Source: Rudanella sp031411995
Lineage (GTDB): Bacteria; Bacteroidota; Bacteroidia; Cytophagales; Spirosomataceae
Direction of reading: 5' to 3'
Assembly (NCBI GenBank): GCA_031411995.1
Contig: JANOCD010000052.1
Coordinates: 124,001 to 188,000, forward strand
Length of the DNA stretch: 64,000 nucleotides
Under the pieces are notes generated by a model. That model saw nothing but the letters and a program-made list of their open reading frames with translations, made no database searches and had not been told where the DNA came from. Below, in pieces: positions 34,083 to 43,527 of the stretch (position 1 is the first letter of the stretch; each line of letters begins with the position of its first letter). Position numbers and translations under genes: made by a program.

Positions 34083-35780
34083 CTAAATATTCCCCTTTTT
34101 CATTTCTTTCACAGCGAAGTCGGCGGCACGGGCAGTGAGGGCCATGTAGGTGAGCGAGGGGTTCACACAGGAGGTCGAGGTCATGGCGGCTCCATCGGTG
34201 ACGAACACGTTTTTCACGGCGTGCATCTGATTCCACTTGTTCAGGATCGACGTTTTGGGGTCGCGACCCATGCGGGCGGTACCCATTTCGTGAATAGCGG
34301 CCCCCGGTGCGCTGTGCAGGTTATACGGCTTAATGTTTTTGAGGCCAGCCGCTTCGAGCATTTCGGCGGCATCGTTCATCATATCCTTCTGCATTTTGGC
34401 CTCGTTTTCTTTGAACCCCGCGTTGAAGACCATCGTCGGAAGACCCCATTTGTCGGTTTTTTGGCGGTCGAGCGTCACCTGATTATCCTCGTAGGGCAGG
34501 CACTCGCCAAAGCCACCCAAGCCCATGATCCACTCGCCGGGTCGGGTCAGTTTCTCCTTAAAATCGGCTCCGAAACCTTCGCTTCCTTCGCCCCGCCCGC
34601 GTGAAGCCCGGCCCTGATAGCCAAAACCACGTAGGTAGTCGCGTTTGTCGTTGCCAATGTTGCGGTAGCGCGGAATATAAATGCCGTTGGCACGTCGTCC
34701 ATAGTAGTAACTGTCCTCGAAACCCTCATAGGAACCGTTGGCTCCCACCCGGAAATGGTGGTCCATGAGGTATTTGCCCAACACGCCACTGTCGTTACCC
34801 AGACCGTTGGGGAATCGTTTCGAGATGGAGTTCATCAACACAAACGTAGAACCAAGCGTGGAGCCGTTCACGAAAATGATCTTGGCGGTGTACTCCATGC
34901 TTTCGCCTGTCAACGAGTCGATTACGCGCACTCCTTTGGCATTTTGTTTTTGCTCATCATAGAGGATCTCGGCTACAAGCGAGTGCGGACGAACGCTGAG
35001 TTTGCCCGTTTTCATGGCAGCGGGCAGGGTGGCGGCCTGCGTGCTGAAATACGCGCCAAACGGACAGCCCCGGCTGCAAAGATTCCGAAACTGGCAACTC
35101 GCCCGACCCAAATCGTTGTGAATTTTTTGGGGAGCAGTGAGGTTGGCCACCCGCCCGATGGTCATCACACGGTCGCCTTTGTAGCGCGACTTGATGGACC
35201 CGGCTACGTGCTTTTCGAGACAGTTCATGTCCATTGGAGGCATAAACTCCGAATCGGGGAGTTGGGGCAGGTTCAGCTTCTCGCCCGAAATACCCACGAA
35301 TTTCTCCACGTAGCTATACCACGGAGCCACATCGGCGTACCGAATAGGCCAGTCGACGGCGATGCCTTCTTTGGCGTTGGCCTCAAAATCGAGGTCGCTC
35401 AAGCGGTAGGTTTGCCGCCCCCACATAATAGATTTACCCCCTACAATGTCGGGCCGAAACCAGTCAAAGCGTTGTTTTTCGGCGTAGGGTGCGTTGGTAT
35501 CCTGAACCCAATAGTGGGCGTTAGCTTCCTGAAAAATCTGGTCGCGGCTCAGGTACGGATGCGATTTGATGGTTTCGGTGGTGAGCTTGCCCCGGTGCGG
35601 CATCTGCCATGGGTCGCGCATGGCGGTTTCGTAGCCCGAAACGTGTTCAAGGGGTTTTCCCCGGTCGAGCATGAGAACCTGTAATCCCTTTTCAGTGAGT
35701 TCTTTAGCGGCCCATCCACCGCTCACGCCGGAGCCGATTACGATAGCGTCGAAGGATTGGGGGGGAGTTAGTATGTGCAT
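34083..35780 (-). CDS. GMC-family FAD-dependent oxidoreductase
   Basis: A 565-residue flavoprotein. The FAD motif IGSGVSGGWAAKELTEKG (15-32) lies at the N-terminus. VGGKSIMWGRQTYRLS, CSRGCPFGAYFSTQA and IHEMGTARMGRDPKT are typical of the gluconate-2-dehydrogenase/sugar-oxidising branch, and the GMC signature VTDGAAMTSTSCVNPSLTYM is present. The catalytic His and Asn are in AIHEMG and CVNPSL. No Tat or Sec signal is seen, and the small subunit that often accompanies exported members is absent. It lies 19 bp downstream of a D-2-hydroxyacid dehydrogenase gene, suggesting a joint role in sugar or polyol oxidation. Confidence 0.93.
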   Translation of the reverse strand: MHILTPPQSFDAIVIGSGVSGGWAAKELTEKGLQVLMLDRGKPLEHVSGYETAMRDPWQMPHRGKLTTETIKSHPYLSRDQIFQEANAHYWVQDTNAPYAEKQRFDWFRPDIVGGKSIMWGRQTYRLSDLDFEANAKEGIAVDWPIRYADVAPWYSYVEKFVGISGEKLNLPQLPDSEFMPPMDMNCLEKHVAGSIKSRYKGDRVMTIGRVANLTAPQKIHNDLGRASCQFRNLCSRGCPFGAYFSTQAATLPAAMKTGKLSVRPHSLVAEILYDEQKQNAKGVRVIDSLTGESMEYTAKIIFVNGSTLGSTFVLMNSISKRFPNGLGNDSGVLGKYLMDHHFRVGANGSYEGFEDSYYYGRRANGIYIPRYRNIGNDKRDYLRGFGYQGRASRGRGEGSEGFGADFKEKLTRPGEWIMGLGGFGECLPYEDNQVTLDRQKTDKWGLPTMVFNAGFKENEAKMQKDMMNDAAEMLEAAGLKNIKPYNLHSAPGAAIHEMGTARMGRDPKTSILNKWNQMHAVKNVFVTDGAAMTSTSCVNPSLTYMALTARAADFAVKEMKKGNI

Positions 35781-35799
35781 GGGATAAAGATACTGAGTT

Positions 35800-36729
35800 T
35801 TAATAACCTCGTGTCAGGTCGATTTGATTTTCTACGGGTTTCCCCTGTTCAAAGAGGGTCAGGTTGCGCACAAACTGGGTCACTTTGCCTTCGTCTTCGG
35901 TGCGTTGGCCGCCAGCGGTGTGTTGGGTCAAGATCACGTTGGGCATGGCCCAGAGTGGACTTTCGGTGGGCAGTGGTTCTTCCGCAGTTACGTCGAGAAC
36001 GGCCCCGCCGAGGTGGTTGCGTTGCAGCGCGTCGATCAGGGCAGGTTCATCGGCGGTGTTGCCCCGACCCACATTAGCAAACACACTGCCGGACTTCATG
36101 GCTGCAATCACTTCATCGTCAACAAAATTATCCACCGTGCCGGGCAGGCAGTTTATGAGCAGATCGGTGGTGGGCAAGGCCGCCAAAAGTTCTCCTCGGG
36201 TGTGAATTTGCGCATCTGGATTGGAGCGGGCCATAAGTTTGATGTCGCACTGAAAACCTGTCAGAATGCTTCGGACAGCCTGCCCAATGGTTCCTGCCCC
36301 CAAAATCACGACCCGTTGGTTGTGCAGGTTGGTCATGGTGTGGCGAAGGGGTACGCCCACCCATTTTTGCTGGCGTTGCAGCACCGCTAACTCGTCAATC
36401 CGACGATAGAGGGCCAGAATACCCGCCACGATGGTTTCGGCGCAGGGCCAGGCAAAATAATCGCCCATGTTAGCCACCGGAATGGTCAGGTTCAGGGCAC
36501 TGTAGTTATTGAATCCGGCGGAATCCAGTTGCCAGAATTTGAGGTTGGGTGCGTTTTGGAGCCAGGCAATGGGTGGGTTTCCCATCAGCACATTGGCCTG
36601 TTGGAAAGCGGCCTGCTGTTCGGTAGACGATAGTTCATTTCTGAAAATGAGGGTACGCGAATCGCCGATTTGCTCGCGGAGCGTTGTCCGGTTAGCTTGG
36701 TTGAGGCCGGTTTGAACGAAAAGAATCAT
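35800..36729 (-). CDS. D-2-hydroxyacid dehydrogenase (NAD(P)-dependent)
   Basis: A 309-residue dehydrogenase that reduces 2-oxoacids to D-2-hydroxyacids or the reverse. The cofactor motif is VVILGAGTIGQAVRSIL. Catalytic residues are Arg in FANVGRGNTADE, Glu in LDVTAEEPLP and His in ILTQHTAGG. The substrate-entry segment is NMGDYFAWPCAETIVAGILA. The group resembles glyoxylate/hydroxypyruvate-type reductases, but specificity cannot be read. It is the first gene of a two-gene operon with the GMC oxidoreductase. Confidence 0.92.
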   Translation of the reverse strand: MILFVQTGLNQANRTTLREQIGDSRTLIFRNELSSTEQQAAFQQANVLMGNPPIAWLQNAPNLKFWQLDSAGFNNYSALNLTIPVANMGDYFAWPCAETIVAGILALYRRIDELAVLQRQQKWVGVPLRHTMTNLHNQRVVILGAGTIGQAVRSILTGFQCDIKLMARSNPDAQIHTRGELLAALPTTDLLINCLPGTVDNFVDDEVIAAMKSGSVFANVGRGNTADEPALIDALQRNHLGGAVLDVTAEEPLPTESPLWAMPNVILTQHTAGGQRTEDEGKVTQFVRNLTLFEQGKPVENQIDLTRGY

Positions 36730-36803
36730 ACCGGAGAAAGCGGATTTAAGCTCTTATCTAATGACTACCAACTATCTTGCGGCTTATTTTCAACCCCTTC
36801 ACA

Positions 36804-37643
36804 ATGACAAAATCACTATGGACACTGGCACTCGTTGCCAGCCTTGCCGGATCTGTTCAGGCCCAGATTCGTACACCCCAAGCCAGCCCAATGGCGACTG
36901 TTTCGCAAGGCGTTGGCCTCGGAAAGGTGACAATTGACTACAGTCGACCGGCTCTCAAAGGTCGCAAAATGTTCGGCGATCAGGTTCCCTACGGCAAAGT
37001 GTGGCGCACGGGTGCCAACATGGCCACCAAACTAACCCTCGATACCGATATGACCATCAGCGGCAAAACAGTGCCTGCGGGTGCATACGCCCTGCTCACG
37101 ATTCCGGGCGAAAACGAGTGGACAATCATTATCAATAAAACGGCACAGTCGTTTGGTGCGTTTACGTATAAAGAGTCCGAAGACTTTATGCGCTTCACCG
37201 TGAAGGCAGAAAAATTAGCTGCGCCTGCGGAGTTTTTCACTATTGAGTTCACCGATTTCACGCCTACTGCCACCGATGTGGCCCTACGTTGGGAAAATGC
37301 ACAGGTGAAGTTTCTCATAAAAACCGACCCCGATGCGGCTATTATGGCTCAAATTCAGACTGAAACGGCCAAACCCGATGCCAAGCCGGGCGTTTTCTCG
37401 GCTGCCGCTAACTATTATTTCGACACCAACCGCGATCTGAAGCAAGCCCGCGAATGGGCCGATAAAGTGGTTGCCGCCGACCAAAAATACTGGACTTATT
37501 TTTTGAGGGGCAAAATTGCCGCTAAACAAGGCGACTGTAAAACGGCCAAAGCCGATGCTGAAGCGGGCCTGAAACTAGCGCAGGAAGCTGGCGACGATGC
37601 CTATATTAAGAACCACAAAGGCGTGTTGGCGATGTGTAAATAA
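36804..37643 (+). CDS. DUF2911 protein with C-terminal helical (TPR-like) region
   Basis: A 279-residue exported protein. The ATG at 36804 opens a clear signal peptide (MTKSLWTLALVASLAGSVQA). The DUF2911 domain spans about 22-180 (VTIDYSRPALKGRKMFGD, YGKVWRTGANMATKL, PAGAYALLTIPGENEWTIII, FTIEFTDFTPTATDVALRW). The last 90 residues are helical and repeat-like (LKQAREWADKVVAADQKYW, CKTAKADAEAGLKLAQEAG). The family is common in Bacteroidota; its function is unknown. A hairpin follows the gene. Confidence 0.9.
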   Translation: MTKSLWTLALVASLAGSVQAQIRTPQASPMATVSQGVGLGKVTIDYSRPALKGRKMFGDQVPYGKVWRTGANMATKLTLDTDMTISGKTVPAGAYALLTIPGENEWTIIINKTAQSFGAFTYKESEDFMRFTVKAEKLAAPAEFFTIEFTDFTPTATDVALRWENAQVKFLIKTDPDAAIMAQIQTETAKPDAKPGVFSAAANYYFDTNRDLKQAREWADKVVAADQKYWTYFLRGKIAAKQGDCKTAKADAEAGLKLAQEAGDDAYIKNHKGVLAMCK

Positions 37644-37669
37644 ATAGATGATAGTCGATCAAAAAACTA

Positions 37670-37711
37670 TATCTTTGATAAACGGCAATGGGATTATTCT
37701 CATTGCCGTTT
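37670..37711 (+). terminator. Hairpin after the DUF2911 gene with an overlapping promoter box
   Basis: An 11-bp stem (37680-37690 with 37701-37711; AAACGGCAATG) has a weak AT-rich tail. TATCTTTG at 37670-37677 is a perfect -7 box lying just before it, the same order as ahead of glmS. The desaturase gene starts 34 bp after the hairpin. Confidence 0.6.
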
Positions 37712-37745
37712 ATTCTATAGAAAGTTTCTCTTCATCCTGCCTTTC

Positions 37746-38786
37746 ATGCGTACACTCGGCCCCATCAGTGACCCTGGGTTTATTCAACCCACCTATTCCC
37801 GTTTTGATCAATTCATGTTGCATTTGTTGAAAGACGAGCGCGATCTGGTTTTTATGAACCTGGCTATTCGCATTACCCTGACCATTATTCCGCTGGCGGT
37901 GCTGCTCTACATGCCGTTTGTGACGGGCTGGGTTTGGGGCATTATGGCGGTGGTGTATCTGTACCTGAATAATATTGTGTTCAAAGGGCCATTTGGCCTC
38001 ATGCTCCATTGCACCAGTCACCGCCCGCTGTTTAAACCGGAATACAAAAACGCTTATTACTACTGGACCTGGGTGATTGCCCCATTTTTTGGCCAAACTC
38101 CCGAAACCTACTTCAGCCACCACATTGGGATGCATCACCCCGAAAACAATGTGGCCCCCGACGAAAGTACCACTATGCCCTATCAGCGCGACAGTCTGCG
38201 CAGTTTCCTGACGTATTATGGGTTGTTTATGGTATTCGGCGTAATTGAACTGGTTGGGTATCTGCGCCGGAAAAATCGCCTGAAGCTGGCCTACCGGGCA
38301 ATTTTGGGTGAACTCAGTTTTTATGCCCTGTGCATCGGTTTATCGTTTGTCAGTTTCCCGGCTACACTGGTTGTTTTTGTGCTGCCATTTTTGATTTTCC
38401 GGCTTATTACCATGATCGGCAACTGGACGCAACATGCGTTTATCTGTGCAAAAGAGCCATTGAACCCCTACAAAAACAGCATTACCTGCATCAACGTTAA
38501 CTATAATCACAAGTGTTTCAACGATGGCTACCACATTAGCCACCACGACCGCCCGGCCATGCACTGGACCGAACACCCGGCTTTTTTTCAGAAAACAATA
38601 GACAAATACGCTAAAAATCAGTCTATTGTCTTCGATCAGTTGGATTTTATGGGCGTGTTCTTAAACCTCATGCGTAAACGTTATGATGTGCTGGCCAGCC
38701 ATGTTGTGAACGTTAACGGAGCCTTCCGCGACGAATCCGAAATTGAGGCCGTGCTGCGGCAGCGGACGAAGAAAATAGTTTCATAG
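37746..38786 (+). CDS. Membrane fatty acid desaturase
   Basis: A 346-residue di-iron membrane enzyme introducing double bonds into acyl chains. The three histidine boxes are all present: HCTSH (HxxxH), FSHHIGMHH (HHxxxHH-type) and GYHISHHDRP (HxxHH). At least four hydrophobic segments are seen (ITLTIIPLAVLLYMPFVTG, WGIMAVVYLYLNNIVF, FLTYYGLFMVFGVIELVGYL, LVVFVLPFLIFRLITMIG). Regioselectivity cannot be predicted. The last codons (Val-Ser-stop) lie in the first GTTTCATAG word of the repeat element that follows. Confidence 0.92.
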   Translation: MRTLGPISDPGFIQPTYSRFDQFMLHLLKDERDLVFMNLAIRITLTIIPLAVLLYMPFVTGWVWGIMAVVYLYLNNIVFKGPFGLMLHCTSHRPLFKPEYKNAYYYWTWVIAPFFGQTPETYFSHHIGMHHPENNVAPDESTTMPYQRDSLRSFLTYYGLFMVFGVIELVGYLRRKNRLKLAYRAILGELSFYALCIGLSFVSFPATLVVFVLPFLIFRLITMIGNWTQHAFICAKEPLNPYKNSITCINVNYNHKCFNDGYHISHHDRPAMHWTEHPAFFQKTIDKYAKNQSIVFDQLDFMGVFLNLMRKRYDVLASHVVNVNGAFRDESEIEAVLRQRTKKIVS

Positions 38787-38907
38787 CTCCGCCGTTTCTA
38801 TGCCGTTGGCGTTTCTATGGTTTCTGTGTTTCAATGCCCAGATCTGGTTGAAACACAGAAACGGTCAAAGGCCATGAAACCATAGAAACGGCCAAAGGCC
38901 ATGGAAC
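38778..38907. repeat. Palindromic word-repeat element (GTTTC type), second copy
   Basis: A stretch built from GTTTCTATG, GTTTCTGTG and GTTTCAATG words on the left and their complements on the right (TTGAAACACAGAAAC, GAAACCATAGAAAC). It also has AAGGCCATG spacers. It folds back on itself about a CAGATCTG centre. It starts inside the end of the desaturase gene and is related to the element at 9042-9158. Confidence 0.7.
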
Positions 38908-38995
38908 TTTAAAAACCCGCTCCCTCTGTTTCCCGAACATTAGCCCGAAAGGGTCAGTTAAGGGTCATAAAATCACTACATAATCGGTAGGTTTT

Positions 38996-39829
38996 ATGGC
39001 ACTTAATATCCTGTCTTATCTCAGCGACCAATTCTCGTCGTCGGTCATCGATCAGCTTGCCCGGCAATTAGACGAAACCCCGGCCAGCATTTATAAAGCG
39101 GTTGAGGCTGCCTTGCCTACTCTGTTGGGTGGACTGACCAACCGAGTCCAAAACGGTGGTGCCGATACGATTATTACCGTTCTTAAATCGGGCCACTTTA
39201 GCAAAGAAACCACCCCAATCGAAGCGGCTCAGGTAACCGATACCCGCGAAGAAACCCAGAAAGCAGTGGAAACCGGCCGCGAATTTGTCGGCACCATTCT
39301 GGGGGCCAACTCCGACCGCATCACCGAGCATATTGCCAACTATAGCGAGATTCAGCCCGCATCGGCCCGGTCGGTCATGGGTTTGGTGGGGTCTGTGCTG
39401 ATGGGCCTGCTGGGGCGGCAATACCAGGAACAGGGTTTGACAGACACCAACCTGAAATCGTTACTGATGGGTCAAACTGACCTGATTAAGGCAGCCTTGC
39501 CTGCGGGGCTTTCGTCGGTGGGCGAGTTACTGGAATTCGATCAGTTTAAAACGCCAACCGGACCGCCAACCGAGGTACAGGGAGCCGATAATTTTAGCGG
39601 AACACCCTTGAATCCGAACATACCCAAAAGTACCGATGGTGAACGGCAGAAAGAAAACGTGCGCTGGCTGCGCTGGGCAATGGTGGCCATTGGGATTTTG
39701 GTGCTGGCTCTACTGATTCAGAAATGCCGCGAACCTCAAAATGGTGTCGATGGGATATATACGGACACCACCAGCAGGGCAGAACCTGAGCGGGTGGAAG
39801 ACCGATCGCCAGCGAAGCCGAATAACTAG
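38996..39829 (+). CDS. DUF937-domain protein with a C-terminal membrane helix
   Basis: A 277-residue protein. The DUF937 domain (about 5-175) shows YLSDQFSSSVIDQLARQL, ALPTLLGGLTNRVQNGGA and ARSVMGLVGSVLMGLLGRQ, the helical repeats with small residues seen in this family. One transmembrane helix lies at about 226-244 (LRWAMVAIGILVLALLIQ), followed by a short polar tail. Some DUF937 proteins carry an OmpA-like domain there; here it is missing. The function is unknown. A strong terminator follows the gene. Confidence 0.88.
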   Translation: MALNILSYLSDQFSSSVIDQLARQLDETPASIYKAVEAALPTLLGGLTNRVQNGGADTIITVLKSGHFSKETTPIEAAQVTDTREETQKAVETGREFVGTILGANSDRITEHIANYSEIQPASARSVMGLVGSVLMGLLGRQYQEQGLTDTNLKSLLMGQTDLIKAALPAGLSSVGELLEFDQFKTPTGPPTEVQGADNFSGTPLNPNIPKSTDGERQKENVRWLRWAMVAIGILVLALLIQKCREPQNGVDGIYTDTTSRAEPERVEDRSPAKPNN

Positions 39830-39847
39830 TCGCCTGAAATGGGGATG

Positions 39848-39905
39848 AACGGAAAAAACAGATTAAAATGGCTTATGAAACCCATTTTCGTCTGTTTTTT
39901 CCGTT
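39848..39905 (+). terminator. Terminator of the DUF937 gene
   Basis: Twenty-four-base arms (39848-39871 and 39882-39905) pair with two mismatches. The outer part is AACGGAAAAAACAGA with its complement, so a T run is built into the right arm. Confidence 0.8.
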
Positions 39906-39981
39906 AAAACTGGTAGCATACCGATGTAAATTGCAGTCAGTTAGTTTTGATATACTTACGATCACTCAACAACCGCCGTAT

Positions 39982-41880
39982 ATGTCATACTTTTCTCGGA
40001 TATACTTTATTGGCTTGCTCACAGCCTTGCTTCACCTGGCATCAGTTCTCCCCGCTCTGTCCCAAAAGAAGCCCGGTAATCCCCGCGATTCACTGTTTTG
40101 TAATACACCCGAACCTACCCCCGCCGAAATAAGGGCGTTGGAATCCCAGATAAAACTGGCACTGGCCGTCAAACAGGCATCGGGCACCGATAAAGCAGGA
40201 GTCACCACCTATGTTCCCATTCGGCCCCATATTTTCCGCCGATCCAATGGCACCGGCGGGATGACCCTCAACAGCCTGAATAACGTACTGGCTCTTACCA
40301 ACAAATTTTATTTCGACAATGGGTCGGGGATTCAGTTTTATTTCTGCGGCACCTCGCCCGATTATGTCGACAACGATGCCTTATTTACCGCCTTTCCCAG
40401 GAACGACGAATCATCCGCTGACAGCCGCGATGCCACAAACGCGATGAATGTTTATCTGGTCAATGTATTTGATGCTAGTAATGTACTGGGGTTTGCCAAT
40501 TTTCCAAATAATTCACTTCAATCGACACGCTCGTTTATCAGAACCGGCAGACTGTCGGATAACTATATTGGGAGCTACGTACTGAATCATGAATTGGGTC
40601 ACAATTTCAATCTCTATCACACCTTTCAGGGTAGTTCTTCAAGCTATACTCCCGAACTCGTGACACGCGGCAGCGGTGCCAATTGCACGTCGGCAGGGGA
40701 CTTCATTTGCGACACTCCCGCCGATCCATTTGGTCGAAACGGAGCCACTTCATCTATCGTAAATGGTTGCGAGGTCTATACCGGCACCATTACCGACCCG
40801 AATGGCGAGCAGTACACTCCCCAAATGGCAAACATTATGTCGTATTATGACGGCTGTAACCCCTTGTTCACCACCGGGCAATTTGAGCGGGTTCAGGGTG
40901 GTTTGGCAGTCCGGCAAAATGCGACAACCTACACTCTTAACTGCCCCCCTACGCCGGTTGCCGCTGTTTCTAATCTGAATGCCACCCCCGGACCAAGTGG
41001 GGGGATTGTGCTAACCTGGCAAGACAACGCCAGTAACGAAATGGGCTATTTTGTTGAGCGAGCCACTTCGCCAACGGGCCTTTTTGTGCCAATAGGAGGA
41101 TTGGGGCCTAACAATACCTCCTTTAACGACCTGAATACCGGCTCATTTACTACCTATTCATACCGAATCCGCCCCTCCAATAGCACCACAGGCGGACTGT
41201 CGGGAGTGGTTACGGCCACATCGGGCGCGACTTTCTGCCGACCTACGTTCACAAGAGGTTGCTATGAAGAAGATGGCCTGGATAGTTTCACCATCAATGG
41301 CACCGTGATGAGTCAGAATACGGGCTGTTCATCGACGGCTTATAATCAGTATATTAGTCCCGTCCCTACCCTTGTTGCCGGGCAAACCGTGCCAATCGGC
41401 GGACGTTTGCTCAGTACTTTTTATGAGGAAGGGATCACTATTTGGGGCGATTTGAACCGCAATAACACCTATGAAGCCTCGGAGCAACTTTTTCAGACTC
41501 CCGCCACCCTCACTACCGGGTTTTCGGGCAACATAACTATTCCGGCCGGCACAGCAGCAGGATCGCTGAAAATCAGGTTGATTGTTCAATTTGAGGGCAA
41601 CCCCACCAATCCCTGCGGTAACTACGAATATGGTGAGGGAGAAGATTACATGGTTCAGATCGGCTCGACCTGCACCACCATGTTCAGTACCCGTGCGGGC
41701 AACTGGAACGACCCCAGCCTGTGGTCGTGTAACCGAGTGCCAACGGCCAACGATTCCGTTGAAGTACGGCACGTTGTAACGGTGCCAGCCAGCACAATAG
41801 TCTCTGCCCGGCGGGTTACCTACACCTCCGGGGGCAAAGTTTCAGTGGGCACCAACGGACGCTTGCAACTGGGGCTGTAG
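39982..41880 (+). CDS. Secreted M43-type zinc metalloprotease with FnIII and GEVED domains
   Basis: A 632-residue exported protein. The ATG at 39982 gives the signal peptide (IYFIGLLTALLHLASVLPAL); an upstream in-frame ATG lies inside the preceding terminator. The metzincin catalytic domain shows HELGHNFNLYH (203-213) and the Met-turn ANIMSYYD (283-290), typical of pappalysin-like M43 enzymes. An FnIII domain (about 326-410) and a GEVED domain (about 420-555, CYEEDGLDSF, FYEEGITIWGDLNRN) follow. The tail (RAGNWNDPSLWSCNRVPTAN) is found in many secreted Bacteroidota proteins. It is likely a surface or extracellular protease. Confidence 0.92.
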   Translation: MSYFSRIYFIGLLTALLHLASVLPALSQKKPGNPRDSLFCNTPEPTPAEIRALESQIKLALAVKQASGTDKAGVTTYVPIRPHIFRRSNGTGGMTLNSLNNVLALTNKFYFDNGSGIQFYFCGTSPDYVDNDALFTAFPRNDESSADSRDATNAMNVYLVNVFDASNVLGFANFPNNSLQSTRSFIRTGRLSDNYIGSYVLNHELGHNFNLYHTFQGSSSSYTPELVTRGSGANCTSAGDFICDTPADPFGRNGATSSIVNGCEVYTGTITDPNGEQYTPQMANIMSYYDGCNPLFTTGQFERVQGGLAVRQNATTYTLNCPPTPVAAVSNLNATPGPSGGIVLTWQDNASNEMGYFVERATSPTGLFVPIGGLGPNNTSFNDLNTGSFTTYSYRIRPSNSTTGGLSGVVTATSGATFCRPTFTRGCYEEDGLDSFTINGTVMSQNTGCSSTAYNQYISPVPTLVAGQTVPIGGRLLSTFYEEGITIWGDLNRNNTYEASEQLFQTPATLTTGFSGNITIPAGTAAGSLKIRLIVQFEGNPTNPCGNYEYGEGEDYMVQIGSTCTTMFSTRAGNWNDPSLWSCNRVPTANDSVEVRHVVTVPASTIVSARRVTYTSGGKVSVGTNGRLQLGL

Positions 41881-41923
41881 TGTAGGAACTGGAACGCTGC
41901 TCTGCATGAATTCGGGGGGTAAC

Positions 41924-41960
41924 AAAAAAGGAGGCCATCAATTCGATGACCTCCTTTTTT
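41924..41960. terminator. Bidirectional terminator between the M43 gene and the third SusD
   Basis: Sixteen-base arms (41924-41939 and 41945-41960; AAAAAAGGAGG at the base) with one mismatch and a five-base loop. A and T runs at both ends let it stop transcription in both directions. Confidence 0.88.
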
Positions 41961-41979
41961 GAATTATTTAACCCGTCTT

Positions 41980-43506
41980 TTAGTCAATATCCCAGAACAA
42001 ACGGGTGGCAAACACGTCAACAGCACCTTGAGCGGTTACGTTGGCACCGTTCGAGCCAGACTCCGTGTTCGGATAATATAACCGAACGGGCCGTTTTGCA
42101 TCCGTCACCTGAACACTTTGTGGTATAACCGGCAAACCAGTTTTGCGGTATTCCGCCCAGGCTTCAAAGCCGTTGTAGTTGGCGAAGGCGAGCCATTTCT
42201 GAATAGCGATGGCGGCCAGTTTATCCGTCGAAGCATCCCAGTCATAGTTATTTACTTTGCTGGTTTTCAGGGCTGCTGCGCTGGCAACAGGTGCCCCTAA
42301 AGCGCGGAACGACTGCGTGATACCCTCCTCAAAATACGCTTTAGCCGTGTTGGGAAGCGTTACGTCGGCATACCGTTGCTTGGCTTCGGCCAGGTTAAGT
42401 TGCACTTCGGCGGCTGTCATAAGAACAAACGCCTTGTTGAACTGACCCCGTACCAACAGGCTTGGTCCAACCGCACTGGTGTTACCGGGCAAGTAGCCCG
42501 ACGAAGCACCAAACGGTGTTCCCGTATAGTTGGCTGCAATTTCGCGGGCTGTACTAACACCCGGAGCAGCACCATTTTCATTCCCAACGGCGTAGGCAAT
42601 GCGCTTAAGCCGAACCGTATCACCAGCTGCTTTCAGGCCATTCACCAGGAAAGCGGTAATTCGCGGGAAGTTGTTCAAGGCCTGACGCGCACCCGTTGCC
42701 GTATAACCCCAGCGTTCATAAACTGGGTTCAGTTTGCCAGCTGTTGCCTGGTAGAAACTTGCACCACCAACGGCCACATCTTCGCCCGTAATGAATCCCG
42801 CACCACCCGTTACAATCCTGTTGATCTCCGTTTTGATGTAGGTATCGCGACCGGCGACACGCGCCTGACGCATCAGAATTCGCATTTTCACCGAATTGGC
42901 AAACTGCGCCCACTTGGTAGTGTTACCGCTAAAAATGATATCCGAACCCGTGAAAGCTGAAGCAAACGCATTGGCTTTGATGTCGTTAACCGCTTCGTCC
43001 AGCAGCGTAATGAGGGATTCATACACGGCTTTCTGGTCATCAAATTTTGGAGCCAGTGTAGAAGCACCTTTCAAGGCATCACTATACGGAAGATTGCCAT
43101 ACATGTCCACCAATTGCTGGAAAATCAGGGCTTTCATCACTTTTGCCGGCCCTTTCAGGAATTTCTGGTTGTTGGCATCGGCGTTGTCGATCACAAACTG
43201 ATAATCGTTCAAGTTGTCGTACAGGCCATCCCAATAGTTAAAATCACCATTGGTGAAGTTGTAGCCAAACTGCGTCGTACTGATAATATACCCGTTCGAC
43301 TGTGTCCACTGCCCTGACCAATATGACCCCAATTCGTTGGTATTGATAACGTTCAACGTTGTGGTATTCAGCGCATTGGTGAACACGAAGCTTGGCGTAG
43401 CCGTAGGCAGCGTATTCGGGTTAGTGTTTATGTCGAAAAAATCTTCTTTGCAGGCACTACTGGCCAGCGTCAGAGCAGAAAGTAGTAAAGCGACTTTTAG
43501 TTTCAT
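41980..43506 (-). CDS. SusD/RagB-family outer-membrane lipoprotein
   Basis: A 508-residue lipoprotein with signal peptide and lipobox SSAC (Cys19), then KEDFFDINTNPNTLPTATPS as in SusD-like 2 proteins. QWTQSNGYII, VMKALIFQQLVDMYGNLPYS, KWAQFANSVKMRILMRQAR and LTAAEVQLNLAEAKQRY-like segments mark the TPR helices and ligand-facing loops. It is coupled to the SusC gene 21 bp upstream. The ligand is not evident; the only secreted enzyme nearby is the convergent M43 protease, which could supply peptides. Confidence 0.94.
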   Translation of the reverse strand: MKLKVALLLSALTLASSACKEDFFDINTNPNTLPTATPSFVFTNALNTTTLNVINTNELGSYWSGQWTQSNGYIISTTQFGYNFTNGDFNYWDGLYDNLNDYQFVIDNADANNQKFLKGPAKVMKALIFQQLVDMYGNLPYSDALKGASTLAPKFDDQKAVYESLITLLDEAVNDIKANAFASAFTGSDIIFSGNTTKWAQFANSVKMRILMRQARVAGRDTYIKTEINRIVTGGAGFITGEDVAVGGASFYQATAGKLNPVYERWGYTATGARQALNNFPRITAFLVNGLKAAGDTVRLKRIAYAVGNENGAAPGVSTAREIAANYTGTPFGASSGYLPGNTSAVGPSLLVRGQFNKAFVLMTAAEVQLNLAEAKQRYADVTLPNTAKAYFEEGITQSFRALGAPVASAAALKTSKVNNYDWDASTDKLAAIAIQKWLAFANYNGFEAWAEYRKTGLPVIPQSVQVTDAKRPVRLYYPNTESGSNGANVTAQGAVDVFATRLFWDID

Positions 43507-43527
43507 GTCGGTCAGAATAACTGATGA

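Noticed and set aside
34755..35684. 309-codon open frame antisense to the GMC oxidoreductase gene
   Set aside because: No recognisable motif, no start context, and full overlap with a gene whose catalytic motifs are all present.
39868..39981. Upstream ATG extending the M43 protease
   Set aside because: It lies inside the terminator hairpin of the DUF937 gene, and the downstream ATG gives a proper signal peptide.
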